Shown: piece by piece, positions 24,178 to 36,600 of the stretch
Numbering within the stretch: the first letter of the stretch is position 1
How the letters are laid out: each line of letters begins with the position of its first letter
Assembly: GCA_027922465.2 (NCBI GenBank)
Contig: BQMF02000058.1
Location: forward strand, 1,054,001-1,118,000
Length of the DNA: 64,000 bases
Direction: 5' to 3'
Source of the DNA: Turritopsis dohrnii
Taxonomy: Eukaryota; Cnidaria; Hydrozoa; Anthoathecata; Oceaniidae
Position numbers and translations under genes: made by a program
The notes under the pieces: generated by a model
Seen by the model: the letters and a program-made list of their open reading frames with translations, nothing else
Database searches by the model: none
What the model was told of the DNA's origin: nothing

Positions 24178-25512
24178 TGTTGCAGTACACGACAATTACT
24201 GTGTCAACATGACGTCATAAAATGGAAAAATTGATAGGATTCCTTTGTAATGTTCGTGTGTTGTAATTTTTTAATCCTTATACGGAAATTGACGTTCCGA
24301 ATAACCTCGGCAGAGTCAATTACTAAAAATAACTCTCAACACATCAATGAGTTTTTAATGAATGAAAGATCATAAAAGCACGCGATGGAATCAACATTCT
24401 TGGATTCTCTTTGTTGACCAAGAGTCGAGTTAAATTTCTTTAATCAAGAGACATTATAAAAGATCCTTTTTCATCCCACAGAATCCATGGATGTGTAAAT
24501 TATGTTTTAAGATTGAGAAATAGATCAAACGATTGTTTACAAACAAATTGAAAGGACAAGTAAATATGAAGTCGTGGGATACTTTTGAATTGATAAACTT
24601 TTTTGTGGGATCAAAATTCCTAACCCGATTTCAAACTAAAATCTCTTTTGTGATAATTTGTTTACAAAAAATGTATAAGGTTACGTAAAGCAATTAGCTT
24701 ACGTCAGAAATACGGACCAAATCAATACTTTTCGTGGGTTATGTTGTTTTTAAGGGAAGCACGTTCGTATTTTTGTCATCCAGAAGCAGAGATCTTATCT
24801 AATGAGTCAAAATACAGAGATTTCCTCACGATTAAAGTAATGGAATCATGTCACTGGTATCCTTGGGTAACATTCTTGCTCACCATCCTAAACAACTTTT
24901 AAGAAAATATTCTTCGCTAGCAACGTGTCCGATTGACCCTAGTTACTGATTACATATTTGGATGATGTAAATGCACAAAGATTAGAGTGGTTTCTTTTAC
25001 TCATAGCAACTAAACCATCACTATGTAAATATTGTATGGTACTAATCGTTCGTGTGATGCATGAAAGTATCAACAGTTCAGCAGAAATGTTAAATGTTCC
25101 TATTAGAATCCCCGTTCAATTCCTTTAGAAAAATCTACCAACAGACATGCATGAGGTCTATTTGGTACTGGACATCAAATTTTTAAATATCAAAAATAAT
25201 CATTACACACTGCCTTTTAAAGCTTGTCTGTAAGGAGATATAAGAACTACTATTTTTCGATTAGAATTCCAGATATCACTAGGTCAAGAAAAGAAGATTT
25301 TTTTTTCAAATTGGGATTCATACAAATTACAAATTTTGAATAAAAACATTAAAAATATTTTTTATTAAATAACTTAAACGATAAAATTGTGTAAGGGGTG
25401 AAAAAAAGGAGAAAAAGTGAGCCAGTGTACTAACGAAACTATGGAGAAAAAGTCGGACGGATTGAAGAGAAATTGTAATTTGTTTTATTAAAAAATAAAA
25501 AAAACCTTAGCT

Positions 25513-25577
25513 GAAGATTGTTCGCCTATGTGGACATGAAACTCTGAGTACTAATTCAATAAAACAAATCGTCTTTT
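25513..25577 (+). repeat. 3' fragment of the Penelope-like element
   Basis: GATTGTTCGCCTATGTGGAC and the following 45 bp repeat the sequence at 21,838-21,898, directly after the RT remnant there, with two small differences. It is probably a strongly 5'-truncated copy. Confidence 0.7.
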
Positions 25578-26117
25578 TTTGACCTATGGTATCTAGCTCT
25601 CCTTGTAATTTAAACAAATATTGAAGACTGTGAAGACAAAATTTGTGGATATCACGAATTATAGGTAGGTTATGAAAAACTTCAAACAGAAAAAGTAATT
25701 TCTATGTTATTGATCAGACCTATATATCTTGATGTTAAAGAAATATACTCTGAACCAGTGCTTTTTGAAATAACGACAAAATTAAAATTTTGGACAGTTG
25801 ATATCCTTCAAGAATGTGATTCAGGTTAGGATAGGTAGATATCTGCTGAACATATAAAGACGTCAGCTGGAAAGATTGTTTCGTAAATTTTCCACCGCAA
25901 TATAAAACTTGAATCAATTTATATTTGTAGCTTGGTTTTCCGTGAGTAATTTTTGCGTTTGATATACCATAGATATTTTCAAATGTCAACATTTACGGAT
26001 TATTACTAACATTATTACAAAAATCACTTCTGTGAATCTAAAAAGAGGCTATTCAGTGTTTTTTTTTCTGGATTAGAGGATAGAGGAGCAATTTTTCTGG
26101 TTTGCAGTATAGAAGGA

Positions 26118-26162
26118 AAAAAAAAAAAATAATAATAATAAAAAAAAAAAAAAAAAAAAAAA
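26118..26162. repeat. Low-complexity A / AAT tract
   Basis: Runs of A interrupted by an (AAT)n stretch, about 45 bp. A similar tract (30,630-30,682) lies in a calnexin intron. Confidence 0.9.
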
Positions 26163-27418
26163 TGGAATCGATTTTGAAACGAGTTTGATTTTGAAAGTAC
26201 CGAATTTGATTTTTTACTTGTGGGTGGCTACATTGAAGATACTGTCCCCCGATATCAATTATTTCGCCATTCCATTTTTTTTTTTTTGGTTTTCATTACA
26301 TTTGATTTACATGATAAAAAACATCGCAAGCACAGAGCAAGATCTGGATATTTTTTGTTCATATGTAACATGGTTCGTATTTTTTTCTATTGTCAAAAAT
26401 AACAAAATAACTCGCCCAGTTTTGCTGGGACAACTGCTTGACCACAAGACAAAACACTCTTAAAAATTTCTCAGCTACATGGGACTGTCGATTCCACAAT
26501 ATAAGGTTGTTCTAATTCGGAATTTTCAGATTTAGCCGGCAAAACTACCCCAGTAACCAAATATGTATATTACTCAATCTTTCGTGAATGATTTGATTCA
26601 TCGGATCACCTTGACATAACTTCCAACCTTTGTCATCATAATTAGATGACGAAACAATGAAGATGTTGCCATAGTGATTGACAATATTGAAATATATTTG
26701 CATGCTATCAGTCAGGACAAAGATGGAAATAATCTTTCATACACGAAAAGGTCGAGAAATGTTTTTAAATTAAATCTATTAAGTACTATTGTTTTAGTGG
26801 TAACATCTTGTGCCAAATGATGTAATTCAAGCAAGAATCACGCTTCCTTTGCAATAAAACATATTAGCGTCAAGATGTTGAGGTTATATCTATAACTAGC
26901 ATATCCCTGTCACTTGAACTTATAGACACAAAGATCGTGATGGCCAGATTGTTAAAGAAACGTATTTACACTTGCAATGTCATTAAAATTCAAAGCATGA
27001 AAGTAATGTTTCTTACTTCAAATCTGAAGACCATCTCAAATAACGAGGTGGTGCACGATATTGTCTCTGGTCAAACCTTTTATATATAGTGGCCACACGA
27101 AGAAGAAATTTGATTTCATTTCACCGCCTACGTATGAACTTATCTAGGTTGACTTTTATACTAGCAAATATTTACACAGCCACTGATTATGTTCTTGGTT
27201 CCATCATCTCCTGAACGAGTTGTTTTGCCAAAAAACTTCGATTATCGCTCGACTTAAAGATCTAAACATTCTCCTATCAACTGATTTAAAAAGAGAAATC
27301 ATTTAAATTTTAAGGTTCCAGTCAAAATCCACTTCTAAAACTAAACAGACATAGGGAGTTTTTGAATTAGTCCAGTCGTGGAAGAGAATTAAACCCCCTA
27401 ACCTAGAAAAAATTACAT

Positions 27419-27701
27419 GCTGAAATTTGCCACAGTGACTCAGAATCATGTCCTGAATCACCAAAAAAAATCCAGATATTATTCAAAATCACTTAAGATA
27501 TCAGATATAATAAGATTGTGCACACTTGTAAAATCCCTGATCATCAATGAACTCCTTTTATTGTTTTAAAATAATTCTTTCGAATACTTTTGAGGATTGA
27601 TATTGGTCGAAACCTTTCTGCAATGGTTGTTACTTTCACTTTTGTTACTTGTTTTTTGGTGATTCAGAACAGGATTCTGAGTCACTTTGGCAAAATTCAG
27701 G
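27419..27701. repeat. Inverted repeat with ~43-bp arms
   Basis: The left arm 27,419-27,462 (centre CAGTGACTCAGAATCATGTC) pairs with the right arm 27,657-27,701 (centre GACAGGATTCTGAGTCACTT read as complement) at about 85-90% identity, with a ~195 bp loop. Weaker pairing continues outside the arms. It could be a short foldback transposon; no gene is associated. Confidence 0.7.
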
Positions 27702-28943
27702 TCGTTGCTATGCTAATTTTTTCATCTCTTAACAACTCATCCAGACTTATGTATTGCTATGACAAAAACGGTCTTTCAAAAGTATATGGAGATATAATCA
27801 AAAAGTCAACTCACTTACAAATGTTTTGTGCCAGCAGAAGTCAAAATCTTATAGCTGACTTGAATGGCGGTAACGATGAGGGCAACGGAATTGTGATAAG
27901 CGAAGTGTTGGTTTGTTAGTCCCGAGAGGCTGTGAAGTTGCTCGATAAACGAGCCAATGGAAATGAAACGATTGATTCTGTTTCTGCTGTACGAGTAAAA
28001 ATTGAAAGGTGTACTGTTCCTTTAGCATCAGCATTAAATTAGACTAGCGATTATTCAAATCCAGAAGTCTTTCAGTTTTGTGAACGCAAATGTAGTATGC
28101 TGAAACGTGATGATCACCAAGAAAAGAGCTTTGTAAACACAAAGTTTTTTAAACAAATGCATTTACAGTCACCTAAAATTATCCTAATTTTTTTAATGGG
28201 TAATTTTTAGTCTTGAGGTCTCCATTCATTCTCACCACACAAACTGTGTGATGAATAAGTAACACAGTAAGAGCACACCGTCGCAACTGATTTCCTCGGG
28301 GTAGTTTCGAAACACGACAACACACACGTGAGTTCTACCATATAGGCCACGGCTCCGTATTAGTGATCTCAAAAGCAAAAATAAGGCTAACCATAAGAAA
28401 GGAAAAATATATTGAGCAAGAACTAGTGATAACTGCAAATAGGTAAGTGTCACTTACATATAAATATTCTAATACAAGGGATAATAAAAGGAACAGTTAA
28501 CCTCGCATACACACAAACAAATATAGAAACGAGACAGTGAAATATGTAGGAACTCATTTTAAAACTTTGAACACTCATCCAGTTCATACGAAACAGTAAC
28601 ATTCCAAACCTTCTCGTGAAAACTGATACATAAACTCTCCAGAAATACGAAAGAATACAATGACAATTGAACGGAACCGAAAGAAAATTGGAATTCTTCA
28701 ATGGAATTGTAATAAATCACTACAAAAGCTAATTTACAATATCTCGCAATATCAGGTGTTTACCAACACGTTAGAAATTTGTTTCAAACATATCATTACA
28801 TCTTTTAACTATTCATATCGCTTTAGTTGTCTTTGCGAGTTTTCCGACGAGTTCTTGTTGCCCTAACAACATTAAACAAGCAAAACAAAATTTTGCAAAA
28901 AAGAACTTTAGAAAAGCGAAACTTCCATCGAAGATAAATATGC

Positions 28944-30651
28944 TTACGTCGGAGAAGGTTGAACCTCTTCATTAGTATCTAATTTTTCTTCCTAAAATAC
29001 AAAACAAAACAAAACAATAAAAAGTCAGTACAAACTACGACAAAGATGCCAGAACCAACCAAATACAATACAACACACCCTTCTTACCTCGGCGGTTTCC
29101 CCATCTTTCTTCTAAAAGAAATTTAAAATTTCAATTAAAAACCATGAAACGGCTTTAAAATTCAAACTAATCATAACATTTTACCTGATCTCCAGGTTCT
29201 TTTACTTCTTCTTCCTCTTTTTTCTTTACTTCCACATTTTCATTACTTTCTTCAATAATTTCTTCAATTTTCGGTTCAGTGGATTCCTAAAATACAAAGG
29301 AGAAAAATAAAGACCAAGCATGGATCTGGATACTGTCGATATGGTTTGGCTGAAGATGCAGTAAAAGTTTCAGCTATTTTCCAAAAGTTATCCAATTGAA
29401 AGACAGTACAGAGTGAAAGCATTTCGGGCAAACCGTGGATTAAAATGTCTTGATAACGTGATAACATCTCAACTTAACTTTATGTTTATAGCTTTCAAAC
29501 ACTTGTTGAATGCTACGTCATCAACAATAAAAACCAACCACAACAAAAAAACAACAACAAAAAACAGAACAAATATGCATACATCTGCAGATTTTTCAGA
29601 TGCACTATCCCTGTTATCCGATTCTTCAACAGTCGGTTCATCATCAGGGACTGGTTCATCAGTCTTCTTCTGCTGTGACACCTTGTCGTCCTAAAATACA
29701 AGTTTAAAGGTTTTTTGCCAATGCACTGATTAATAGATATTTAAAAACTCAAAAATTACATTCTGTTAATTTGCTCTATGTCACTTGCACACTTATTAAC
29801 GTGAAAGCAACTCAAACACAAACAAATTGCTTTCAGCTCCCATTTTATGTCAACAACAATCGCATTAATATTGACATGGTAAAAGAAGCATTTCTCATAA
29901 ACCAAACTGACATGTTGCACACGTACTAGACTACTTAGATTATATAACATTAAAATGCAGTCACTTGAAGAATTAAAGGCAGATCACATAAGTAATTAAA
30001 CGTAAACACACTACTTACTTTACCACCAGTGAAACAACAGAAATAGATTAAAAGAACAGGTAAAAGGACAGCTGCAACTACTACCACCCACAACCAAGGC
30101 TTTTCTTCAGTTGCAGTCAAGAAAGATGTCATCATATTGTGCTAGCATAAAAACAACCGAGATATTGAAAACATTTTGGTATGACCATTGCATTATTCAA
30201 ATCTATAACGTGAAACTTACAACAGCACTGGGTGTATCAGCAACTTCCTTTGAATTTTTTACGTCCCACCTAACAAAAATTCATTTATCTTGAAGTATTC
30301 CAAGTATAAAAGAATAGATAAATAGATAAATAGGAAGTAAGTTGATAACTTACGTTTGAGCAGTCCACTGTTGAACAGTAGATAAGTCGTCAGCAATTAA
30401 AATATTATCAAACATGATATCAGCTTGCATTGACCATAGCTCGAAGCCAACAGCAGCCTAACAAAACATTCATTTCATTTTTTAGCGTTTTTGCAACAAT
30501 CTTCAGATGCTTGATGATAAACTCTGAATTTTCAGACTCAAGACTTACAATGGCTTTCATTGAAAATGGATTGTTATCCTCAAAGAATTCAGGGTTCTCT
30601 ATTCTTCTTGGTTTCCAAATTCCCTGAAAAATAATAATAATAAAAAAAAAA

Positions 30652-30682
<31 letters not shown>

Positions 30683-33600
30683 TGTTTAACATGTTTAATT
30701 CCTCCTTTAACTTTAATCGCTGCAGTAGATCGATGCAACATACATGTCAAAAACATAGGCCATCTTTCGGTGATTGTTTATTGTGAATAAAGGGAATCAC
30801 TACCTTATATTTGGGATTTGCGATAAGTGGCGGTGTCCATTTTCCCTTATAATCAGGGTTTTTTATAATTGGTGCTTTCCATTCGCCACAACCAACAGCT
30901 TTACATTTTGGGTTATTCACTTGCGGTGCTTCCCATTCCCCGTCTTCTTCATCGTCCCTGAATGTAACACACAATCACATTCTGTTGGATCAAAGGTTTT
31001 TTAGTTACACTACAAATACTAAATTAAATGAAATAAAAAATTAATTAAATGGAAACGACATATTTACCAATCTTCGGGTCGAACTGCTTCAGGATCAGGT
31101 ATGAGCTCTGGCTCATCATCTAGCCAACCATCAGGTTTAACTGCATTTGAATCTGATATTGTTTTTGGTGCATCTTCATCCCTATAATTTCAGTTCATCC
31201 TAAAATTTCTCTTTAAATTACCTTCTTATCTGAATTGATTTCTTCCATGAGATGATTCTTAATTTTCTATCATTATTTATGTTTACAAATTTTGTAAACA
31301 GGGGGTTAAAATTCTTGAAACATTCATTCAAACATTCTCTTAAGCAGGTGTTTAAGAGACACTTTTCGGCTGACACCTGTGATAGTGACCACCACTCAAA
31401 ATTATCTGATTTTGCACCAAATATTTTGCCATAAATTTGTCTTGGTTCTGAGTTATGGCCTCACGAAATTGGAGCCACAGGAACGCAACAGTAAATCATG
31501 AAACCAACTTTGGGCAGTTTTTGAAGATATTACTTCAAAACCAAGTGGAAAACAAGAATATATGACAAAATCAGTTTATCTGTAATGGGGTTACCAGATA
31601 TCATGCCTTCAAATCACGCTATTATTTTGTGTGGTACCAACTTTGCAATCTGTTATCTGGTGGTGACACCGTTATATTTATATATTCAACTTTACATGTT
31701 GATAGAACCATGTCCCTAGACAATACATTTTTGTAATAACATTCATGTGAGCTCCAATGACTTGGAAATATGGTAGCAAAATTGGAATAAAATTGATTTT
31801 GTGTTGCAAATTTAGCCCCATTATGAGTTACGCCATCATTGTTCACATTTTGCAAAAATGTGTTTGCCTTAGACAGGCTGAAATATTTCAAGCTAAAAAA
31901 AATCATGTGCACTGTTTCTGATCTCTTTTAAATCAACTGCAAAGTTGTTAAGAAAATCAGAAACTTTAGTTGATAAACCTTCATTAAAGGGAAAGTAAAC
32001 TTAAAAAATCAAATTATTAATTTTGTACCATTTGGAAAGAATTTCAAAAATGTTGGTTTTTGAATTTTCAAAAAAAACAATTTTTGTTCCTGAGATATTG
32101 CCATTTAAAGTTTTTGCTCAAACACATTGGTCATTATAGTACATGATATGGTAAACATTGGTTATCATAGTACATGATATGGTAAAGTCAATTTGTACTT
32201 TTGGGATGAAAGTCACACTATACAGAAATGTTGTGCAACTCAAACACCAAAATGTTTATTCTGGCTTCTCTTTGGAGCTTACAAAAATTATGTTAAATTG
32301 TACGCAAAAGGTGAGAAGCAGAAGGGAAATTTGAAGTGTTTATCTGACACAAAATATAATAACACTGACCAGTCATCTGGTTTTGTAGCAGCTGGATCTG
32401 GTATTTTTTCTCTTTCATCCCATTCCTCGGGTTTTTTATCATCTGGATCATCAATTTCTTTTGGTGGGTTTACAGGTGGCTCCATATCTTTCAACAAACT
32501 GCCTTCATTTACTTTTTTCTTATCAATTTGGATCTCGAAACTGTTGTCAGGGCGAACAATCAATGTTAGTAAATGTGTTTTTCCATCATCAAAAATGTAA
32601 TTAAAATCACCACTTCCTTTTTTGGCATGTTTTTCTTCCATTTTGTGAGAAATAGGATTTTTATGTTGAAATATGAAATGAACCTAAAAAAAAATAGATT
32701 AAGTAAAAACTAAATCACATATTACATTTTTAGTGATATTATTCACAATTCATGCAAAATGAGTTCTACCTTCCCATCTCCACCACACTTATCTGGTCCA
32801 AACATTATACTATACTCTGTTTTGTCGGTGAATTGTTTTAAATCTAAAGATGGACTTTCAGCAAGAAGCTTGACATAAGCACCTCCACACTCTTGTTTGT
32901 TTTGGAATTTCACTTCATATCTGAAATATTGAATAAATAAGTAAACAGTTCAGAAAAGAAAATGCTTCTGCAGTAAACACACGTGTAGTTTTGCAGCAAT
33001 ACTTACTGAACAATTAATGGTTTATCTTCAAATTTAAATGGCTCTTTAAGTAAAGAGGATACTGCACCATGCTTTGCTTCAGACTAAAGAGAATAAGCAA
33101 TGTCTACACTATATTTCAGGCCTCGAAATTTCTCACTTTCACGTAAACTATACTCTGCTTCCGTATTATATCAGTATAACGGAAACGATCGTTACTGATG
33201 TAGTTCATTGATGACCAGGTAGCACTGTTTTGGTTCTGGGAAACGATAGTTTCCGTATATTGTTACTAAAAAGCGCCAGCTGAGCGACGAATGAAAGTTG
33301 AACGAGTCCGTTAAAGTTAAAGGGTGTTGTTGTTTTCATTCAATTTGTCATTTTATTTCATTTTATGTCGTTATCATCTCAGTGATTCAACTGTTATATC
33401 TTCTATAAAGCAGAAATGGGTACTTTACAGAAACTCTTTTCCCTAGATGATGCTATCACGGTAACGATGCGAAATTTATAGGCCTGTATTTGCTTATACT
33501 TCTGATATTAAAGAGGCATTGGCCGGCTTAAAACAATAGAGTTTGAGTTACTCTCGATTACTCAAATACTTATACAGATTTACTTATTAAAAAACAGACT

Positions 33601-36600
33601 TATAGAGGAGAAGAAAATAAACTTTGAGCAAGAAGATGGAAAATTTTCGTTGATGATAGAATTACTTTTTCCATGTCTTGTTTTAGAGTTGTTGATTGCT
33701 ATTAGAGACAAAATATTAATATGAAACATTACTGACCTCTTCTCGGAACATCTATGTACTAACATATCAATGGGAAAATCTGTCATTATAAAGATATACT
33801 TGGATATATCTACCACACTCTTGTTTCGACATTCATGTAATTGATTTTTCAAAGCAAAAATCTAACTTTTAGTTGCAATTTTTATCTTCATTTTTGTGAT
33901 GTCTGTTATTTTTATTTTTCAAAATGTAAAAGAAAATCCATTTGCTTTCTGACAATCACAGAAAAACATTTCCTAGGGAATAATTTTTTAATTACTGGCA
34001 TGACTTCAAGTGAATGCTCTACAACTTTTGTGTCTACCTTACATATTTGCACACCGTAGCTGGAAAAACCTAACTCCCTAACTCTATTAATGGGAGAAAA
34101 CCATGACTTCTATCATAGCGTAAGCAATACTCTAAGCTTTGCTATTACCCAAGCCTTTTGCTTATCTTTTGTTTTTCTTGAAAATAGATTTTGTAAAAGT
34201 TTAAAAGAGAAGCCTTTTCAACATGGGCCTTGTATAAGGCAAGGCATTGTCAAGGGAGAAAATGAAATAAGTTCAAGCATTTGACACTGTATGTGGAAAC
34301 AATTTGTTTTCAAATTTCTGTGTCTCTTCTTAATTTTCATTAACTTACTTTTTTACTGTTTCCAAAACTTAAATAAGAAAATGAAATATCTATAATTTCT
34401 CCCTGAATTTTTCGTGTTTATACATTGCATCTGAATAATCATTGAAAATAACTTGTGTTTTTAAACAAAATTTTTAAAATTTTTTTTTGGTCATTTTGGG
34501 CATTTGATTGCTAACTGGATATGAAAGAATAATCATATCCTTTTGATGGCTCCATGCATGATTTAGTTTGTAAACATTTTTCTTTTCTTGTATTTATTGT
34601 ATTTTTCTTTAAGATTCATTCAACTATATGATTTCCAATATGGTCATGGCTGGTTTCATTGTGTGCATCATGACGAAAGAAGAACACTGATTCAATCTGA
34701 GATAAAACATTATTTGGCAAATTGAACTGTGGTTGTTATCTTGTCTCTTCCCGTCCCCACACTGCTGCATTCTTTAGGAAGGAACAGATTTTTTAAAAAA
34801 GTATCAAAAATCGAAGTGTAATCCTTGTGTAAAATATTATTCCTCTCTTCACATCGAATCATATGTCACAAGATACATATGTCAGGTGTATTTCTGTTAT
34901 TTAAAGCCATGTGTTTCTATTATTTTATTATTATATTTTCTTACTTCACAGTTCAATAAACGATAATTAAAGTGATTCCGAACTTCGCGCCATATTTGTT
35001 TTGATTTTGAATGTTTTGATCATGTGAGAATAATATTTACATTTTAAGCCGACCAATGCCTCTTTAAGACTATAGCGTTTTCAATCAGAAAGTAAAATAC
35101 CATTAGTAAGCAAAGAAGCAGTGAAAATACACTTTTAATTCAGACTCTAGGCAAGTTAACTGACTAAACTACATACCATGAAAATAAGGCCTTTATCACC
35201 AACCAGAGGGTTTTCTTTCGGCTCCTTTACTGCCCACTCGCCTAATAAAATGATACAATGTAAACCTCAAACCTGTTGGTTTTGAAGAGACATACCAATA
35301 CATTTAACAGCAATAAAAAATATTCAGATTCCCATGACAATTGCTAAGCGATTTCCCACAGCACACTAATTCTGGATCTTTTACCATACCGTTATATTTT
35401 GAAATTGCATCCTCCACACCATCTTTTTTCGCCTCAGATAATTGCCAGCTAAAACAAAAGTGGTAACATCACTTTATTCAATATGAAAATGCTCAACAAC
35501 ATCCAAGCAATTAAAAGTGCAAGATCTTAAAAAAAATATTGAAAAATAAAAGATACAAATATTTTATCCTAAAATTATCCAGTAAGATCTTTTTGATTTC
35601 GTCTTAATAATCGTCATTGTGCATCCCACTGTTATTTTGGAGAGTGATATATTTAATTAAATTTTACAGTCAACGTTTTTTGGGGTCAATGGCAATGGGG
35701 TTTTGGGCCTTAATAATTTTGGGTAATGCGGCTATAACAGCATCAAAATTTTTGATCGGTGATATCTCTCTAACGGTTGATTGTAGTGAAACGATCCAAT
35801 ACATTTTTTGCTCAGTTTTTAGAGCACTATAACATGGGTACTGTCTCTTTTTGAAATTCGGTGATTTAATTTTTTTGTGACAGGGCACGCACATGGGAAG
35901 CAGGGGAATTGCTTACTGCAAGTTAAACTCAGTTAAAAGTTTTATCCGATATGCTAGTTTTATTATACTAATTCCCAAGTGTAAATCCCACTTTTATTGT
36001 AGTGAGTGATAGGTTTTTTTAAAATTCATGGTCAAAATCTTCATAATCGTGGTCATTTTTTCTGTTAGACCATTGATAATTGAAGATTAGTGTAATAGCC
36101 TATGGGTAACGTCAGTTTTTAAATCATATCACTAGTGTACCATTGGGGAAATATCCCGAGAACCAATAGGAATAATTGGCGTTTTTTGGCGTCGGTGATA
36201 CAGGTGATGGGGTGACAAAAGTTTTGGGCATAAATATTTTTGGGCTGTGTGGCTATGACATTATCAAAATAATTGATAGGCAATATCTCTCTAACGGTTG
36301 ACCGTAGCAAAATGATCCCATACACTTTTTTATCAGTTTTTCGAGCTCTACAACATAGGCACATCCCACATCCAATTCCGTAATTACAATTTTTGTCACA
36401 GGGTTTGCACACCTTGATTATATTTTTTTTGTCACCTATTCTCGACACGGGTTTCCCGTACATCATTTTCGAAGTTAGACGTGGTTAGAATTTTTACCTG
36501 GGATACTAAAGTTTTAATCATGATTGATTTCTTAACCCAAATCATATCTTGACTTTCATTATATTATACCAAATCATTCCCAGATGGTAACTTCATTGTT

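Larger units (their letters stand above)
24178..28943. other. Long intergenic stretch without a recognised gene
   Basis: Between the TIMP promoter and the calnexin 3' end I find no exon series or conserved protein. It contains a Penelope-like 3' fragment (25,513-25,577), an A-rich low-complexity tract (26,118-26,162) and a long inverted repeat (27,419-27,701). ORFs of 60-109 codons here have no motifs. The calnexin 3' UTR occupies some of its right end. Confidence 0.5.

Noticed and set aside
26185..26463. 92-codon ORF after the poly-A tract
   Set aside because: AT-rich hydrophobic translation typical of random sequence; no homology pattern recognised.
27590..27919. 109-codon plus-strand ORF
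   Set aside because: Overlaps the right arm of the inverted repeat, shows no family motif, and has no codon-use or splice support.
32193..32600. 135-codon plus-strand ORF
   Set aside because: Antisense to the calnexin exon encoding the end of the lectin domain and the first P-domain repeats.
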